Part shown: one piece after another, positions 12,101-23,095 of the stretch
How positions within the stretch are numbered: position 1 is the stretch's first letter
How the letters are laid out: the number at the start of each line of letters is the position of its first letter
Position numbers and translations under genes: made by a program
Source of the DNA: Dactylorhiza incarnata
Taxonomy: Eukaryota; Streptophyta; Magnoliopsida; Asparagales; Orchidaceae
NCBI GenBank assembly: GCA_033032865.1
Contig: JAWHQI010000061.1
Coordinates: 558,001-622,000, forward strand
Length of the DNA: 64,000 nt
Reading direction: 5' to 3'
Notes under the pieces: model-generated
Told to the model about the DNA's origin: nothing
Databases searched by the model: none
What the model saw: the letters and a program-made list of their open reading frames with translations, nothing else

Positions 12101-12485
12101 TATCTTTATATTTGAAATCTCTTATATATGCTATGCTTAAACTCTTTATCATTATTTATTTTTCGAAAAGCTCGATCATGATATATTAATGTCTCCTTAC
12201 TACCCTCACCCCACCTTCTTTTGATAATACCAAAAGGGGGAGATTAATTGAAGAAATCTGTATATGTGAAATATAGATAAATAAGGGGAGACTAATGAAT
12301 TCTATCATTTAGGGGGAGTAACACATAAATTGCATTTATGTAGGGGGAGCATTAAGATAGGGGGAGTATGCACATTATCATGCATATCATTTACTATAGT
12401 TGCACTTTTATCTTGCTTATCTTATCTATAAACACTATTGTTGATTTCTTGCTTAGAGGATTTGTTATTATCAAAAGGGGGAGAT
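9184..12485. other. AT-rich non-coding sequence, probably the 3' spacer of a SIRE-type Ty1/copia element
   Basis: No frame longer than about 70 codons looks real here. The right part carries several short polypurine blocks that end at an LTR, so this is most likely the long region between pol (and any env-like ORF) and the 3' LTR of a SIRE/Maximus-like element. A palindromic CGCTAGCGCTAGCGCCGG block at about 10660-10695 resembles the repeats inside the LTR. The pol of this element is not in the window. Element 1 may be inserted into it. Confidence 0.5.
12228..12485 (+). promoter_or_regulatory. Cluster of polypurine tracts upstream of the SIRE-type 3' LTR
   Basis: AAAAGGGGGAGATT occurs at about 12232 and 12472, with related AAGGGGAGAC and AGGGGGAG blocks between. 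The last one lies directly against the LTR start at 12486. Repeated polypurine tracts of this form, preceded by 'TTTTGATAATACC', are typical of the SIRE/Maximus lineage of Ty1/copia. Confidence 0.75.
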
Positions 12486-13681
12486 TGTTGGACATGTGTG
12501 TCACATCCCTTTGTTTGAGAATAACAAATCACATATTGTATTTGATATTGCTTGTAGTGTGTTTATAGTGTGCAGGAACTATAAGTGCAATACTCCACAG
12601 GTAGAAAGCAGCTTGGAACAAACTCTTGAAAGGAGCAGCACTACCGCTGGCGCTATCACTAACGCCAGCGCTATCGCTACCGCTACCGCAACCGCTAGGC
12701 GTTATCTCGAGTTCGTGCGCAGCGACGGTTACGCAACCGCTACCGCCAGCGCTATCTCCAGCTACCGCCAGCGCTATCGCTACCGCCAGGCGCTATCTCC
12801 AGTTCGTGCACAGCGCCACGCCGCAGACGGTTGCGCAACCGCTCCACATGAACACTACCGCCGGCGCTAGCCACTACCGCAGGCGCTAGCTCCAAGTTCT
12901 ATAAATTGGAGCTTTGCTTCTCGTTTTGGCTAGAGATCCCAGAGAGGTTGCTTGTGCCACAACTCCAGTGCTGTTATGCTGCCGAAGATGGATCTCCCAC
13001 AAAAAGCTTAAGGAGAATTCTGGAGGAGGACTACGTCACGCTACATCCGAAGGACGATCGCTTCGACCTCGCTCATACAACAACGATCCTTCATCCTCAT
13101 CTTCAGAAATCTCATATAGGGAGTTTTACTATTGTTATCTTTATTTTCATTCCATACTTTCTTTGTAACCGTTTAGTTAATTCGCCTTGTGTTGGCGACT
13201 TGGTCTGGGTAGGACTTAGGGGGAAATTCGCCTTGTGTTGGCGACTAGTTCTAGGTGATTAGATCTAGGGGGCTCGAGGCCATATCCGGGGAAGGATTGG
13301 CTAGAGCGGCTTGAGGCCATATCCGGGGAAGGATAGGCTAAAGTCAACCGGTTTGTGGGGATACAAGTCGGTATATAAAAGGAAAAATTATTTACATATG
13401 TACACCTCCGATTTCTAGCGATATAGAGATCAAATTTTATGTAAACACTTTTTTCATTTAATATAATCATGTCTCTTTTGTGTTTACTTTGATTTCTATC
13501 ATTTGGCGTAATCTCTATTATTTTGTGTTCTAAGTTTTCAATTTCTAATCTAAATTGTTTATTTCTAATTTGTCATCATTATATCCTATTAATCAAAACA
13601 ACTTAGTAATTTTCTTAAAATTTATAAAAAGAATTTTATTCCCTTATTCACCCCCCTCTAAGGGCGCCGTAAGATCCAACA
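12486..13681 (+). repeat. 3' LTR of a SIRE-type Ty1/copia element (1196 bp)
   Basis: It starts TGTTGGACATG right after a polypurine tract and ends ...AGATCCAACA, so the termini are the inverted pair TGTTGGA/TCCAACA. The end has the CACCCCCCTCTAAGGGCG block typical of SIRE LTRs. At 12640-12890 it holds imperfect CGCTACCGC/CCAGCGCTATC repeats, and apparent reading frames there are repeat artefacts. No matching 5' LTR is visible. Confidence 0.85.
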
Positions 13682-13739
13682 TGAATGTCTCTGAGGGTGA
13701 CAGACCACCTCTCAGAAAAACTAAGTACTTTTCTTGGCC

Positions 13740-14115
13740 GAGAAGTCTTCAAAGTCCGCGGAAGATCTTCAAGCGACGATGGGGGTCTTCAAGCGACGAA
13801 GGAGGTCTTCGAAGGTTGAAGGAGGTCTTCGAGCTCTGAAGGAGGTCTTCGAGCTCTGAAGGAGGTCTTCGAACGTTGAAGGAGATCTTCGGGTTCCGAA
13901 GGAGATCTTCGAATGCTGAAGGAGATCTTCAGGTTCCGAAGGAGATCTTCGGGTTCCGAAGGAGATCTTCGAATGCTGAAAGAGATCTTCGGGTTCCGAA
14001 GGAGATCTTCGGGTTCCGAAGGAGATCTTCGAATGCTGAAGGAGATTTTCGAGTTCCGAAGGAGATCTTCGAGTTCCGAAGGAGATCTTTGAATGCTGAA
14101 GAAGATCTTCGAGGG
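13740..14115. repeat. Minisatellite of 20-bp units (GGAGATCTTCG...)
   Basis: Alternating 20-bp units built on GGAGATCTTCGRRTKCYGAA run for about 17-18 copies. Both strands stay open as repetitive frames because the unit is free of stops in some phases. I do not treat these as genes. The array lies on the transcribed side of the TATA-like site at 14179-14187 (minus strand). Confidence 0.88.
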
Positions 14116-14159
14116 AATTCCAGAGAGCTCTCTCCAGTCCAGAAAAACCCAGTCCTTTG

Positions 14160-14270
14160 AAATGAAGCCCTGGAGCTCCTTTTATAGCTTTTGAGGGTGA
14201 CACTTTCGTAATTAAATGAGTGGTTAGAGTGGTTATGGTGGTTAAGCGGCTACCCGCACACCATAACCAA
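14160..14270 (-). promoter_or_regulatory. LTR-like promoter core (minus strand)
   Basis: The minus strand reads AGCTATAAAAGGAGC at about 14190-14176, followed by GGGCTTCATTT and AAAGGAC. The same core lies on the plus strand at 63211-63250. It has no coding context, so this is probably U3/R of a decayed LTR retrotransposon family present at least twice here. Confidence 0.55.
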
Positions 14271-14274
14271 TTTA

Positions 14275-14670
14275 TGTGATATATGCACACTTATCATGAA
14301 TACGGCTATGTGCACACCGGTTTGTATAGTTTTGGGATGATATGTATTCATGTGACGGATATAGTTACGCGCACACCATAATCATATTATTTGCTAGTCG
14401 CAGACCGTATGCCCACTTATTATGAATACGGCTATGCGCACACCGGTTTGTATAGTTTTGGGATGATATGTATTCATGTGACGGATATAGTTACGCGCAC
14501 ACCATAACCATATTATTTGCTAGTCGCAGACCGTATGCCCACTTATTATGAATACGGCTATGCGCACACCAGTTTGTATAGTTTTGGGATGATATGTATT
14601 CATGTGACGGATATAGTTACGTGCACACCATAACCATACTATTTGCTAGTCGCAGACCGTATTGAAAGAT
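14275..14670. repeat. Tandem repeat, 126-bp period, about three copies
   Basis: The motif CACCGGTTTGTATAG (third copy CACCAG) recurs at 14315, 14441 and 14567, an exact 126-base period, with blocks such as GGGATGATATGTATTCATG and ACGGATATAGTTACG between. A diverged related stretch is at about 26020-26100. At 14670-14790 there are three shorter copies of a unit with TTTACTAYTTGCACCCCATG. Confidence 0.88.
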
Positions 14671-14849
14671 TTTACTATTTACACCCCCATGTTGGAGGAT
14701 TTTCACTATTTGTACCCCATGGTGTGGAGTTTTACTACTTGCACCCCATGATGTGGAGTTTTACTATTTGCACCCCATGATGAGTGGTTACGGGTTTAGG
14801 GAGGTTTAGCTTGGTCGTCCTCATTTTCTCCGCCGAATGAGGTGAGAGA

Positions 14850-15260
14850 GGTCGGACGAGCGCGTCCGTTGGTCAAGGGAGTCCGACCGGGGACGAGACG
14901 AGAGGGGCCGGAGAATGCGCCCGTGCCCACCGCACGGCCGCATGCGGTGCCAGGCACGCGGTACCGCGCGGTGCTGGGCACGCGGTGCCGCGCGACCGCG
15001 GGATGCCGCGCGGTGCGGTGCCGCACGACCGGGGGTGCCACGCGACCGGGCGGTGCCGTGTGGCCGCGCGCGGTGCCGCGCGGCCGGGCGTTGCCGCGCG
15101 GCCGGGCGTTGTCGCGCGGTCGCGCGCGTTGCCGCGCGGCCGGGCGTTGCCGCGCGGCCGGGCGGTGCCGCGCGGCCGCGCGCGGTGCCGCGCGGCCTCG
15201 TGGCCGCGCGTGGCTTCGTGCCGTGGTTGCAGCGGTTGCGGTTGCGGTTGCGGGCGATTT
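14850..15260. repeat. GC-rich low-complexity block
   Basis: Imperfect repeats of GCCGCGCGGCCG/GGTGCCGCGCG. All six frames stay nearly open, which produces long Arg/Ala/Pro-rich phantom ORFs. I read this as an expanded GC-rich segment of an LTR-type sequence, comparable to 26100-26530 and 57275-57580, not as a gene. Confidence 0.8.
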
Positions 15261-15353
15261 TCTCCTCTTTCTTGCCCATGCCTCCACCATCTTAGTGGGG
15301 AGTGGGGTTTTTGGCTAAATGCAACCCGAATTTCTCTACAAAGTAGGTGATAA

Positions 15354-15695
15354 CCCATCAAGACTATACTTGAAAAGCACGTCGGGAATCACACGACTCC
15401 ACATAGTACTGCTAAGAGAATGTGTGAAGCTTTAATGAATCAAAAACAGGGTATCCAAATTGCGTTTGCAAGACAAGAAGAATGTCAAATCATTGAATAT
15501 CGAGCTCATTTAAGCGCATCTATTGACTGTGTCCGTTTTCTATTACGACAAGGGCTGGTTTTTCGTGGTCATGATGAGTCCAATGAGTCAATCAACAGAA
15601 GGGATTTTCTTGAACTATTGGATTTTCTTGCATCACATAATAATCACATAACAATGTTAACTATATTATTCTTGAATAAAAATTATAATAAATAA
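15354..15695 (+). pseudogene. hAT-type transposase fragment (ZMYM1-like, DUF4371 region)
   Basis: From 15354 a frame runs through HVGNHTTPHSTAKRMCEALM and NQKQ to the family motif FLLRQGLVFRGHDESN and ...FLELLDFLASHN. This is the N-terminal part of the DUF4371 region in plant ZMYM1-like hAT transposases. The rest of the transposase (catalytic core and C-terminal dimerisation region) is absent, because only ~50 bases separate the frame from the element terminus at 15746. It is a deletion remnant. Confidence 0.8.
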
Positions 15696-15727
15696 AAATT
15701 ATTTATATGGTGCCCGGGTCGAATTAA

Positions 15728-15746
15728 AATCCTAGTTCCGCCGCTG
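15728..15746 (-). repeat. Terminal inverted repeat (right end) of a hAT remnant
   Basis: On the minus strand the sequence reads CAGCGGCGGAACTAGGATT, the usual hAT terminal form (CAGNGGCGGA...). It closes the transposase fragment. I found no matching left end, so the target duplication cannot be tested. Confidence 0.65.
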
Positions 15747-17142
15747 CCGACCTCCACTCAAAAAGCGCTACCCGGCACAACACGGATGGGTATGAGGAGT
15801 GGTGTTAAGCTCCTCATAAAAGAGGTCACTGGATCAAGGCCAGGCAACGCCTTGGTGACCTCAACAACCCGCCACAACCGTATTAAGTCGGGTCCTGGGT
15901 GCCCGGAATGGGCTAGGCCGCGGGCGGTTGTGGAGAGGGGTTAGAGCTAGTGGACTCCAGTCCACACGGGGGCGGGCCGGGATACTCAGTCCTTAGGTGG
16001 AGCTTGAGTGGCCCGCTCCCAGTTCGTAAATTTCTCTCACGAAATAGACTAAAGTCAATTTCTCTTGCCATTGGAAGCACAATATTTCGTTCGCGTTTTC
16101 ATTTATTGGTCGATTTACATGCCGATCACATTTTCTATATGCGGTATTGTTTATTACCATTAAATTGTTTATCCGCTGAGGATTACGTTTATGATATTTT
16201 TTTAATATATTTTAAAGTTACGAATATCCCCTTCTTTATAAGATGAAATTACTTAGCATAGCCATTTCAATTTAATATAATACTAATTACCTGCAGATTT
16301 ACGGGACTCTGAGAATGATACATACACAGTTGCCATTTTTTGTATACTCATTCATTCGAATTTGATATCTTCAGTGTTTGATTCATCAAGTGAAAATTTA
16401 GGTGTTATCTGTTTCTTTGATGTCTGCACACATCGGAATTTTCAGGATCTGCCTGGGTGTTATACCTTGGAGAAGTAAGCATTGGTGGAAAGTTCTGTCA
16501 GAGGGTGGTGTAATTTATTCAGGGCGGTGATTGCACTTCTTATCCCAGCTTGATTTCTTAATCTCTTTATTTACCGCATTTCTTATCCGTACAGCTGTGA
16601 TAGTGTAACATACATACTGAATACGCACACAAATACATGATGAAACATAGGTTAAGAACCAAGAATTGTTGTTGTGAGGATAATAGAGAAACTATTTTAG
16701 ATCAAATGGCAATTATAATTAAGAATGTTGTAAGTATGATAAAATTTTCAATGTAAACAGTGATAAATAAGGCGATCATTCTTTCTTTTGCAGAAAATTT
16801 TTTCTACCTAAAAATAAATTTTACAAATAAGGTTGCTTTAGTAGGCTTAAAATCATTGATGCTGGCTTATCATGTGCCCACAAAAAAATATATATCAAAC
16901 ATAAAATATAGCAGTAAGATAATAATATTCATAATATTTCATGCACAAGTAAATAAATATTTCATTTGTAGCAATTCTAGGAAATAATAATTATAATAAA
17001 ATAAAGAAGTTATACATCAAAACCTAAAACTTCATTAAACAAAAACTATGCATCAACTCTGATCTCAATAGATGAATATCATGCAAATAATTGTATCAAA
17101 AATGTTCAAAAAGAAATTTTTGTCTTCACCTACCATTCATAT
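15747..17142. other. Non-coding stretch, nothing recognised
   Basis: 15747-16060 is moderately GC-rich and 16060-17142 is AT-rich. Short frames (15950-16246, 16760-16987) show no motif and lack start context. I see no terminal repeats. Confidence 0.5.
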
Positions 17143-17145
17143 TAA

Positions 17146-17352
17146 GGCTTTATTTGGCGCGGCAGTAGCGGGTGGAGGTGCTGGTTGGGACTGGAGGGGG
17201 CGAGCCGGGGCTGGAAACTGAGTGGATCCCTGGCTTTTCCTTTCTCCGGCGGGTGCAAACGGAGCAAACGCAGTCGGCGCCCGTTTGCTTAACCGCCGTC
17301 CGGCGGCGTTTGCTCCAAATGGCGGTGGCGAAACGCCGAACCAAATGAAGCC
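17146..17352. mobile_element. Harbinger/Tourist-like MITE, 207 bp
   Basis: The left end GGCTTTATTTGGCGCGGC and the reverse complement of the right end GGCTTCATTTGGTTCGGC form ~18-bp terminal inverted repeats. TAA flanks both sides (17143-17145 and 17353-17355), the 3-bp target duplication of PIF/Harbinger elements. The interior is GC-rich and non-coding, so it is non-autonomous. Confidence 0.82.
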
Positions 17353-17503
17353 TAAGACTCTTTGACTCAATATACATGCCCTAATTGTATTTACTAAAAA
17401 CAACACTTTCTAAATGAGCAGCCGCGTATAGTTTTTTCTAAGATAACTCCGACAATTACTCACTATATATACCCATGTATTTACTAAAAAAAACACTTTC
17501 TAA

Positions 17504-17712
17504 GGTTTCGTTTGGCGCGGCTTATTGCTCCGATGAGTTGGGTCATAAACACCATTATCATAGATTGCATGTTTGGCAAGACAAAGGCTACTAAGAAAAT
17601 AAACTAGTTTTGAGCATAAATGCAAGAATTTTTTTAGGTGAGGTCGGACGTTCACGAACGACGGTTCATGACCATCGTGTTCACGACCGCCGCCATCGTG
17701 CCAAACGAAGCC
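17504..17712. mobile_element. Harbinger/Tourist-like MITE, 209 bp
   Basis: The ends are GGTTTCGTTTGGCGCGGC and, reversed, GGCTTCGTTTGGCACGATGG, flanked by TAA at 17501-17503 and 17713-17715. The ends match the MITE at 17146 but the interior differs. The interior (CATGTTTGGCA..., ...TTCACGAACGACGG...) is similar to the outer part of the palindrome units at 39895-39960 and 41740-41960. Confidence 0.82.
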
Positions 17713-17936
17713 TAAATTAGCCGCCCCCTACAATATACATGTACTACCCCATTGATATTGCACTTAACAAGAGATTACAAGGTACACAATACATCATACC
17801 GAACGAGCACACATATACTGCCTTTTTTTATATAGGCTTAATAACATAAGAGGGTAAAACATATTTAAAAAACAGGATAAAATACTAAAATGCAACTTTG
17901 ATGTTGGAAATTTCTTCTATATCTTCTATCTTCTGA

Positions 17937-18484
17937 TCATTCTTCCTGCAGGATGCTGCTGTCGGGATTATGTTTCAATGGTGTCGAGCATTCCGATGAT
18001 AACGTCTTCGCCTCCATTGGATTGGCGCCAGAGTTTGGCTTTGGGACGGAGGCCGAGGTGGGATTGCGGGTTGTCGTGAGGTGGTAGTTTCGGCTCCGGT
18101 GGGCGAGGAGGAATCCGGGTATGGATGACATGACAGAGACTTCCTCCTCCGTGGGACGGGCGGCAAAGCCGCTCATGGATTCGTTGTAGGAGTAGAGCAA
18201 GCGGGGGACGATGAAGAATCCAATTCTGTTTTGGGGAGGAAAGTGAGGTAGTACTTTTGAAGGTTATCCATATCGGATCTGAGAATGTTGTCAGGGTGGC
18301 GGACATGGACGATGTAGACATAGAGCGGTGATGAGTCAGCTCCGGTGGAGAGGGAGGTGTGCGCCGTGATCGGAATTGTACGACGAATTGTGATTGATTT
18401 ACGAAATTTAGGAAGCTTGGGGTTGGGGGATAAGGAGCTAGGTATGGAAGGAAGCTTCGTATTGTGGAGATGATAAATTGCCAT
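17937..18484 (-). pseudogene. Subtilisin-like protease (subtilase, S8) pseudogene, N-terminal fragment
   Basis: From 18484 a frame reads into YVYIVHVRHPDNILRSDMDN and on, the inhibitor I9 propeptide. A second frame carries LLYSYNESMSGFAAR and a third GEDVIIGMLDT, which is the start of the S8 catalytic domain at the Asp motif (D-T-G normally, here D-T-I). These pieces follow each other in the order of a plant subtilase but in shifted frames. The sequence ends just after the first catalytic Asp, and the His and Ser regions are missing. The ~100-residue first frame begins with a plausible targeting or signal stretch that is not clearly hydrophobic. Confidence 0.85.
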
Positions 18485-18962
18485 TACCCGAAGTAATTAA
18501 AGTTTACCTCCTCTTTCAACAAATCTAGCTTCGAATCGGCCTCCGGCGATGGATTTCAGCGAACCCTAGATGTGCTCCAATAGATGCTTCGGTTGGCAAA
18601 CTCCTCAATAATGCTCGCAAGCGAGAGAGAATGGAGAGAGATTGAGGGGAAGATCGTCGGCGGAGGGATCGCGAGAGTGGCCGTCGCGATTTCCTGCAAT
18701 GCCAGAAGGGCGAGAGGGAAGAAGGAGAAGTTTCGTGCGTTTTAGGTTTAGGGTTTATCACTCAAACGACGGTAACATTCTATATAGGGCTCAGAATTTC
18801 ACCCGGACCGGCTGGTTATGATTGCCTCGTTGACACGTAGACACTAAAATGATTTAAGGTTAATTTTAGGGTGGTGATATAGGCAAACCAACTTTGGCTA
18901 ATGACAGCTCAAGGTTAATGGCAACTGAGAATGTTAATGTCAGACCGAGACTTTTAATGTCA

Positions 18963-19320
18963 AAACCAATTTGGCGTTGGCGGCGGCGACAATGACGTTG
19001 GCGGAGTCGACGATGGCATTGGCGGAGGCGACGATGACGTTGGAGTTGGCGGCGACGACGAGGGCGTTGGCGGAGGGGACAATGGCGTTAGAGATGACGG
19101 CGGCGATGATGGCGTTGGCGGAGGCGTCGACGTTGGAGTTGGCGGCGACGATGGCGCTGGCGGCGACGACGATGGCGTTGGCGGTGGCGATGATGGCGGC
19201 GGCGGCGTTGGAGTTGGTGGCGACAACGATGCCGTTGGCGACGATGGCGTTGGGGGAGGCGATGGCGGTGGCGACGGTGGCGTTGGCGGCGGCGACGGTG
19301 GCGATGGCGGCGGCGGCCCT
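18963..19320. repeat. Trinucleotide-based minisatellite (GGCGAYGATGGCGTT...)
   Basis: Imperfect GNN repeats, mainly GGCGACGATGGCGTTGGCGG. The two strands give Ala/Thr-rich and Pro/Ser-rich frames. The proline frame looks extensin-like but has no signal peptide and no SPPPP-Tyr pattern, so I call it a repeat. Confidence 0.8.
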
Positions 19321-19648
19321 TAGTGGAAATAAGGAGAAAAAATGCTTAGATTTTTAAATACTTGGTTTGTATATTCCATCGGTTTTGGGCTACCCTTAGT
19401 GGAAATCAGGAGGATAAAAAAATGTTTAGATTTTTAAATCCTAGGTTTGCCAATAGGAAAAACGGTATGCCCATATCATTACCCTAATTTTAATTTCGTT
19501 TGCTCTATTTTTTTTCGTTTGCTCCATTTACGCTTTAGAGTTTTCAGCCCGGTTTGACTCAAATATCAAAAAACGACTCTAACGATGTCAAAATCGCATG
19601 TGAAAGAGTCCGTTAGACTCGTATTATCGCCACGAGTCTATAAAATTG

Positions 19649-20007
19649 GGGGAAATTTTCTATGCGTTGAGCGCATATGAAGTATGGTGCGCGGAGGATT
19701 TTTTTTTTGAAAAAATGAATTTATTTGTTAATTTTTTAAAGAAATAATTAACGGAATATTAATCCATGTATTTTTACGATCATTTTAAGTACTCATATGT
19801 ATATATTTTTTGGTAAAAATGTGTGAAAATATAGTTGTAGAAAAAGATGTTTATTTTTAAACTAATTTACAATTATATTTTTGAGGCCAAAGTAAGTGTA
19901 CAAATACAGTCCATTGCAACTGTATATTACGTTACAATTGTATTTTTGCAAGAAAGTACAGTTGCGCAGGATGCTCATTATGTATTGAGCGCACAGAAAA
20001 TTCTCCC
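19649..20007. mobile_element. Mutator-like non-autonomous element, 359 bp
   Basis: The ends are GGGGAAATTTTCTATGCG and, reversed, GGGAGAATTTTCTGTGCG. They are flanked by the same 9-mer ATAAAATTG at 19640-19648 and 20008-20016. A 9-bp target duplication with G-rich ends fits Mutator-like elements. There is no coding capacity. Confidence 0.78.
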
Positions 20008-20292
20008 ATAAAATTGACTGAAATCAATTTCGAGGTTGTTTGCTCGCTTTTATGTTTTTTAATATTTGGGGGTTTTGTGAAATCGAAACATACAATATTT
20101 GTGGTGGATATAATTGTTATAATTGCTATCATAGCAGGACCTTCTTTCGGACTCTCGACATCCACCGTATAGAACGAAGCAGCCTCGCGAACGTTCATCG
20201 CATATAGGGCTTTGATTACAATAGGGTGGTGTTAAAGGCAAACCCTAATTGGCTATTGGCAAACCAATTTCTATGAGTTATTACGCGCCTTT

Positions 20293-20556
20293 TGAAAATA
20301 CGTTTTGTACATGCATTTTTAGGAAAATTGTTTAACACGAAAATTGTAGATCTCGTCGAGATCTACAACTTTCGTGTTGAATAATTTTCCTAAAAATGCA
20401 CGCACAAGGCGTATTGTCGCCATGATCATAACTATAGCGATGTTTTTGAAAATACGCATTGTACATGCATTTTTAGGAAAAGTGTTCAACACGAAAGTTG
20501 TAGATACAATTTTCGTGTTGAACACTTTTCCTAAAAATGCATGCACAAAGCGTATT
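20293..20556. repeat. Two adjacent hairpin (inverted-repeat) units
   Basis: Each unit is a near-perfect inverted repeat: about 20299-20412, centred on GTAGATCTCGTCGAGATCTAC, and about 20450-20556, with a short loop at GTAGATACAATTT. The arms contain GCATTTTTAGGAAAA and CAACACGAAAGTTGTAGAT. A related hairpin core is at 33462-33500. They look like small foldback elements or MITEs of one family. Short open frames across them are artefacts of symmetry. Confidence 0.8.
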
Positions 20557-20878
20557 AATTAATATAGCTTTATATATACCCTTATATTTACTAAAAAACA
20601 ACTTCTAAACGAGCATCCACCTATAATTATTCCTAAGATAACTCCCACAATTACTCACAATCACAACTTGCCCAACCATATTACATACGTACATTATTAA
20701 CTTCCTTAATACCCATATTAAATTGTTAAGATAATTCGTTCAATTGCACACAAATAAGATATTACATATAACATTGCTCATAAAATATTACATACTTACA
20801 TTATTAACTTCCTTAATATCCATATTTGCTCATTAATAAATTGTTAATACATTCTTGGCTTAAAAAAAGGCAAATGTT

Positions 20879-21019
20879 ACGTGCAAATCTATTATGGCTA
20901 TGTGCAAATCAATTCTTTGCGCAGACCAAAAAATTATACTATGTTACAAGTGAAAATTAGGCTTTCAAACCAATTTTGATTTGCACATAACCATATTAGA
21001 TTTGCACATAACATTTCCC
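20879..21019. mobile_element. Small terminal-inverted-repeat element (~141 bp)
   Basis: The left 45 bases contain AAATGTTACGTGCAAATCTA and are repeated inverted at the right end (AAATGTTATGTGCAAATCTA). The loop is short. Termini GG...CC suggest a MITE, but I cannot settle the target duplication. Confidence 0.6.
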
Positions 21020-21552
21020 TACAAAAGATGAGAGCAAGAGTTCTTTTGACAAGATGTTTTTGCTTCCATGACTTTGGATAGAAACACTATCATGATAAGA
21101 TATATGTTTATCATGATCGCTATAATCAGTGGTGGATACATGATAAATTTTTTGTGTGGGCGGACTACTAATTTATTTGAACATTTTAATTAGTAAATAT
21201 AGAAAAAATATATTTATAGTATAATAATGTCAACTCTTTTATAATATTCATAATTTGAATGATTTTTTTATACAATTTGTGTAAATATAGATAAGTATGT
21301 TTATATTTTTTAAAGATTTTTTTACAATAAGTCTAAATATAGAAAAAGCTATCTATATTTTTAATAAATTTTATACAATATATTTAATTATAGAAAATAT
21401 ATCTACACTTTTAATGATCTTTGTTATCTAAATATTATATTTTGACAAAAAAAATCTAAATATTGGTGTGTAATGAAGATTTGAACCCAAGACCTGTCAC
21501 AAAATTATAATAACCTTAATATGAAATTTTTTGTGTGAGCGACATTTGTCGT

Positions 21553-21640
21553 GGGCACTGTCTCTCTCTCTCGTCGTGAGCGTTGACTCTCTTTCTCTCT
21601 ACCTCTCTCTCTCTCCCCATCTCTATTCATATCCCTCTCT
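21553..21640. repeat. CT-rich microsatellite
   Basis: Imperfect (CT)n with interruptions. A similar tract lies at about 22010-22095. Around it (21020-22290) I see no gene. Confidence 0.8.
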
Positions 21641-22299
21641 CATGTAGGTATATGAAGACTCTCTCTCCATTGTAAGAATGAGATTAAAAGTTTATCTCAT
21701 TTTGAATGGCTAAGTTTTTTTTACCAATCCAAACAACTTTCTTATAGTAGTTACAGATATATACGTACATACATATATATACTACTTATATATATTGATG
21801 GGGTTTCCCAAAACGGACCTGGTTGAACCTGTGATTTTTCGCTGCCACCTCGATCGGCTCGCCGATACGATTCCAACGGGCCTAGTCTCGCATAATTTTT
21901 GGTCCCCTTGATCCTCCAAATAGCCACTGGAACGCACATATGCGTACACGCTAACCGCACCCCATGGGGGTAAACATGCATACACCATCATGGGGGTAAC
22001 CGCAACCCCACTCTCTCTCTCTCTCTGTCCATCCAACCCACTCTCTCTCTACGAGGCATGCACGTACCTCTCTCTTTCCCCTCTCTCTCTTTTCACCGCC
22101 ACCAAGCCTCGACGCCAACCTCGCCCCGCACATCGTCGGCCGCCAGCCGCTCCTACCCGGCGCTGCACCGACTGAGCCCGCCGCGCCTTCCCAGCCATGG
22201 CCGCAGTTGGAAGGTGCGGCCATGGAGGTGCGGCCAAGGATGCACCACCCAGGTGCGGCCATGGCCGCACCACCCAGGTGCGGCCAAGGGATGATCGGT

Positions 22300-23095
22300 T
22301 TAACTGACAGAAAGACCCTTGTATAAAGGTATCGTCTGAAAGAGCTGAAGGCTAACAGGAAAGTCGAGTTCAAAAGTCGTTTCTTCCTATCGTATGAATT
22401 GGTGCGGTTAACTCCCTCTGATTGTTGAGTAACAAGATGATGACCCTTCAAAGATCGAGGACCCGAAGTAGGATGGAGGCCTCGTGGTTGTGTCCCCTTG
22501 GACCCCCCTCCCCCCCCGACCGCCATTCCCTACTCATCGGTTCTTTCAACGTATTGCAACAGAGTAGGATGGAGGTCTCGTGATTGTGTGTCCCCTTGCC
22601 CTCCCCCGACTGTCATGCCCTACTTACCTTTTATATATGCATGCACTCTTAAATCTCTCACCAGTCATGGTGGAAACCTCGGAGTGTGCATCCTACGGGA
22701 CCCCCGAGCGTCGCCTCCAAATATCTGCAACCTTAGAAGAAAGCAAGAACTCGTATGGGTCAGTATGTACAAACACAAGCAGGCAGGTGCGAGCACATCT
22801 ATGCGAGTAGGCTGCTACGTGAGTTCGCTAGTAAGCGAGTATGACAAATCAGGTGATTATAACAAGTTCCCTTCCAAGTCGCATCTATCTCGCCAACAAT
22901 CGCCTCCGAGCCTAGCGAGCACTCAACGTGGTCGAGCCTATGAGCCTAGCGAACACTCAACGTGGTCGAGCCTATGAGCCTAGCGAGTATCAATACAACA
23001 AGGCGAGAAAGGCGAGCAAACAACAACAATATCTCAAAAAATGGTATTACAATCACTCTCTCAAGAGTTACAAAAGGTTGTTCAACACAAAAGGA
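22300..23095. other. 3' spacer of element 3 with degenerate repeats
   Basis: The blocks GTAGGATGGAGG...CTCG...TGTCCCCTTGG at ~22470 and ~22563, and a 37-bp tandem pair (AGCGARCACTCAACGTGGTCG) at ~22915-22975, resemble the spacer of element 2 at 47380-48060. It is non-coding. Confidence 0.65.

Noticed and set aside
14796..15361. Overlapping Arg/Ala/Pro-rich open frames in all phases
   Set aside because: They follow from a GC-rich repeat with almost no stop codons. No domain, start context or conservation between frames.
18960..19226. Pro/Ser-rich minus-strand frame resembling an extensin
   Set aside because: No signal peptide and no regular SPPPP-Tyr pattern; the underlying DNA is a GNN minisatellite.
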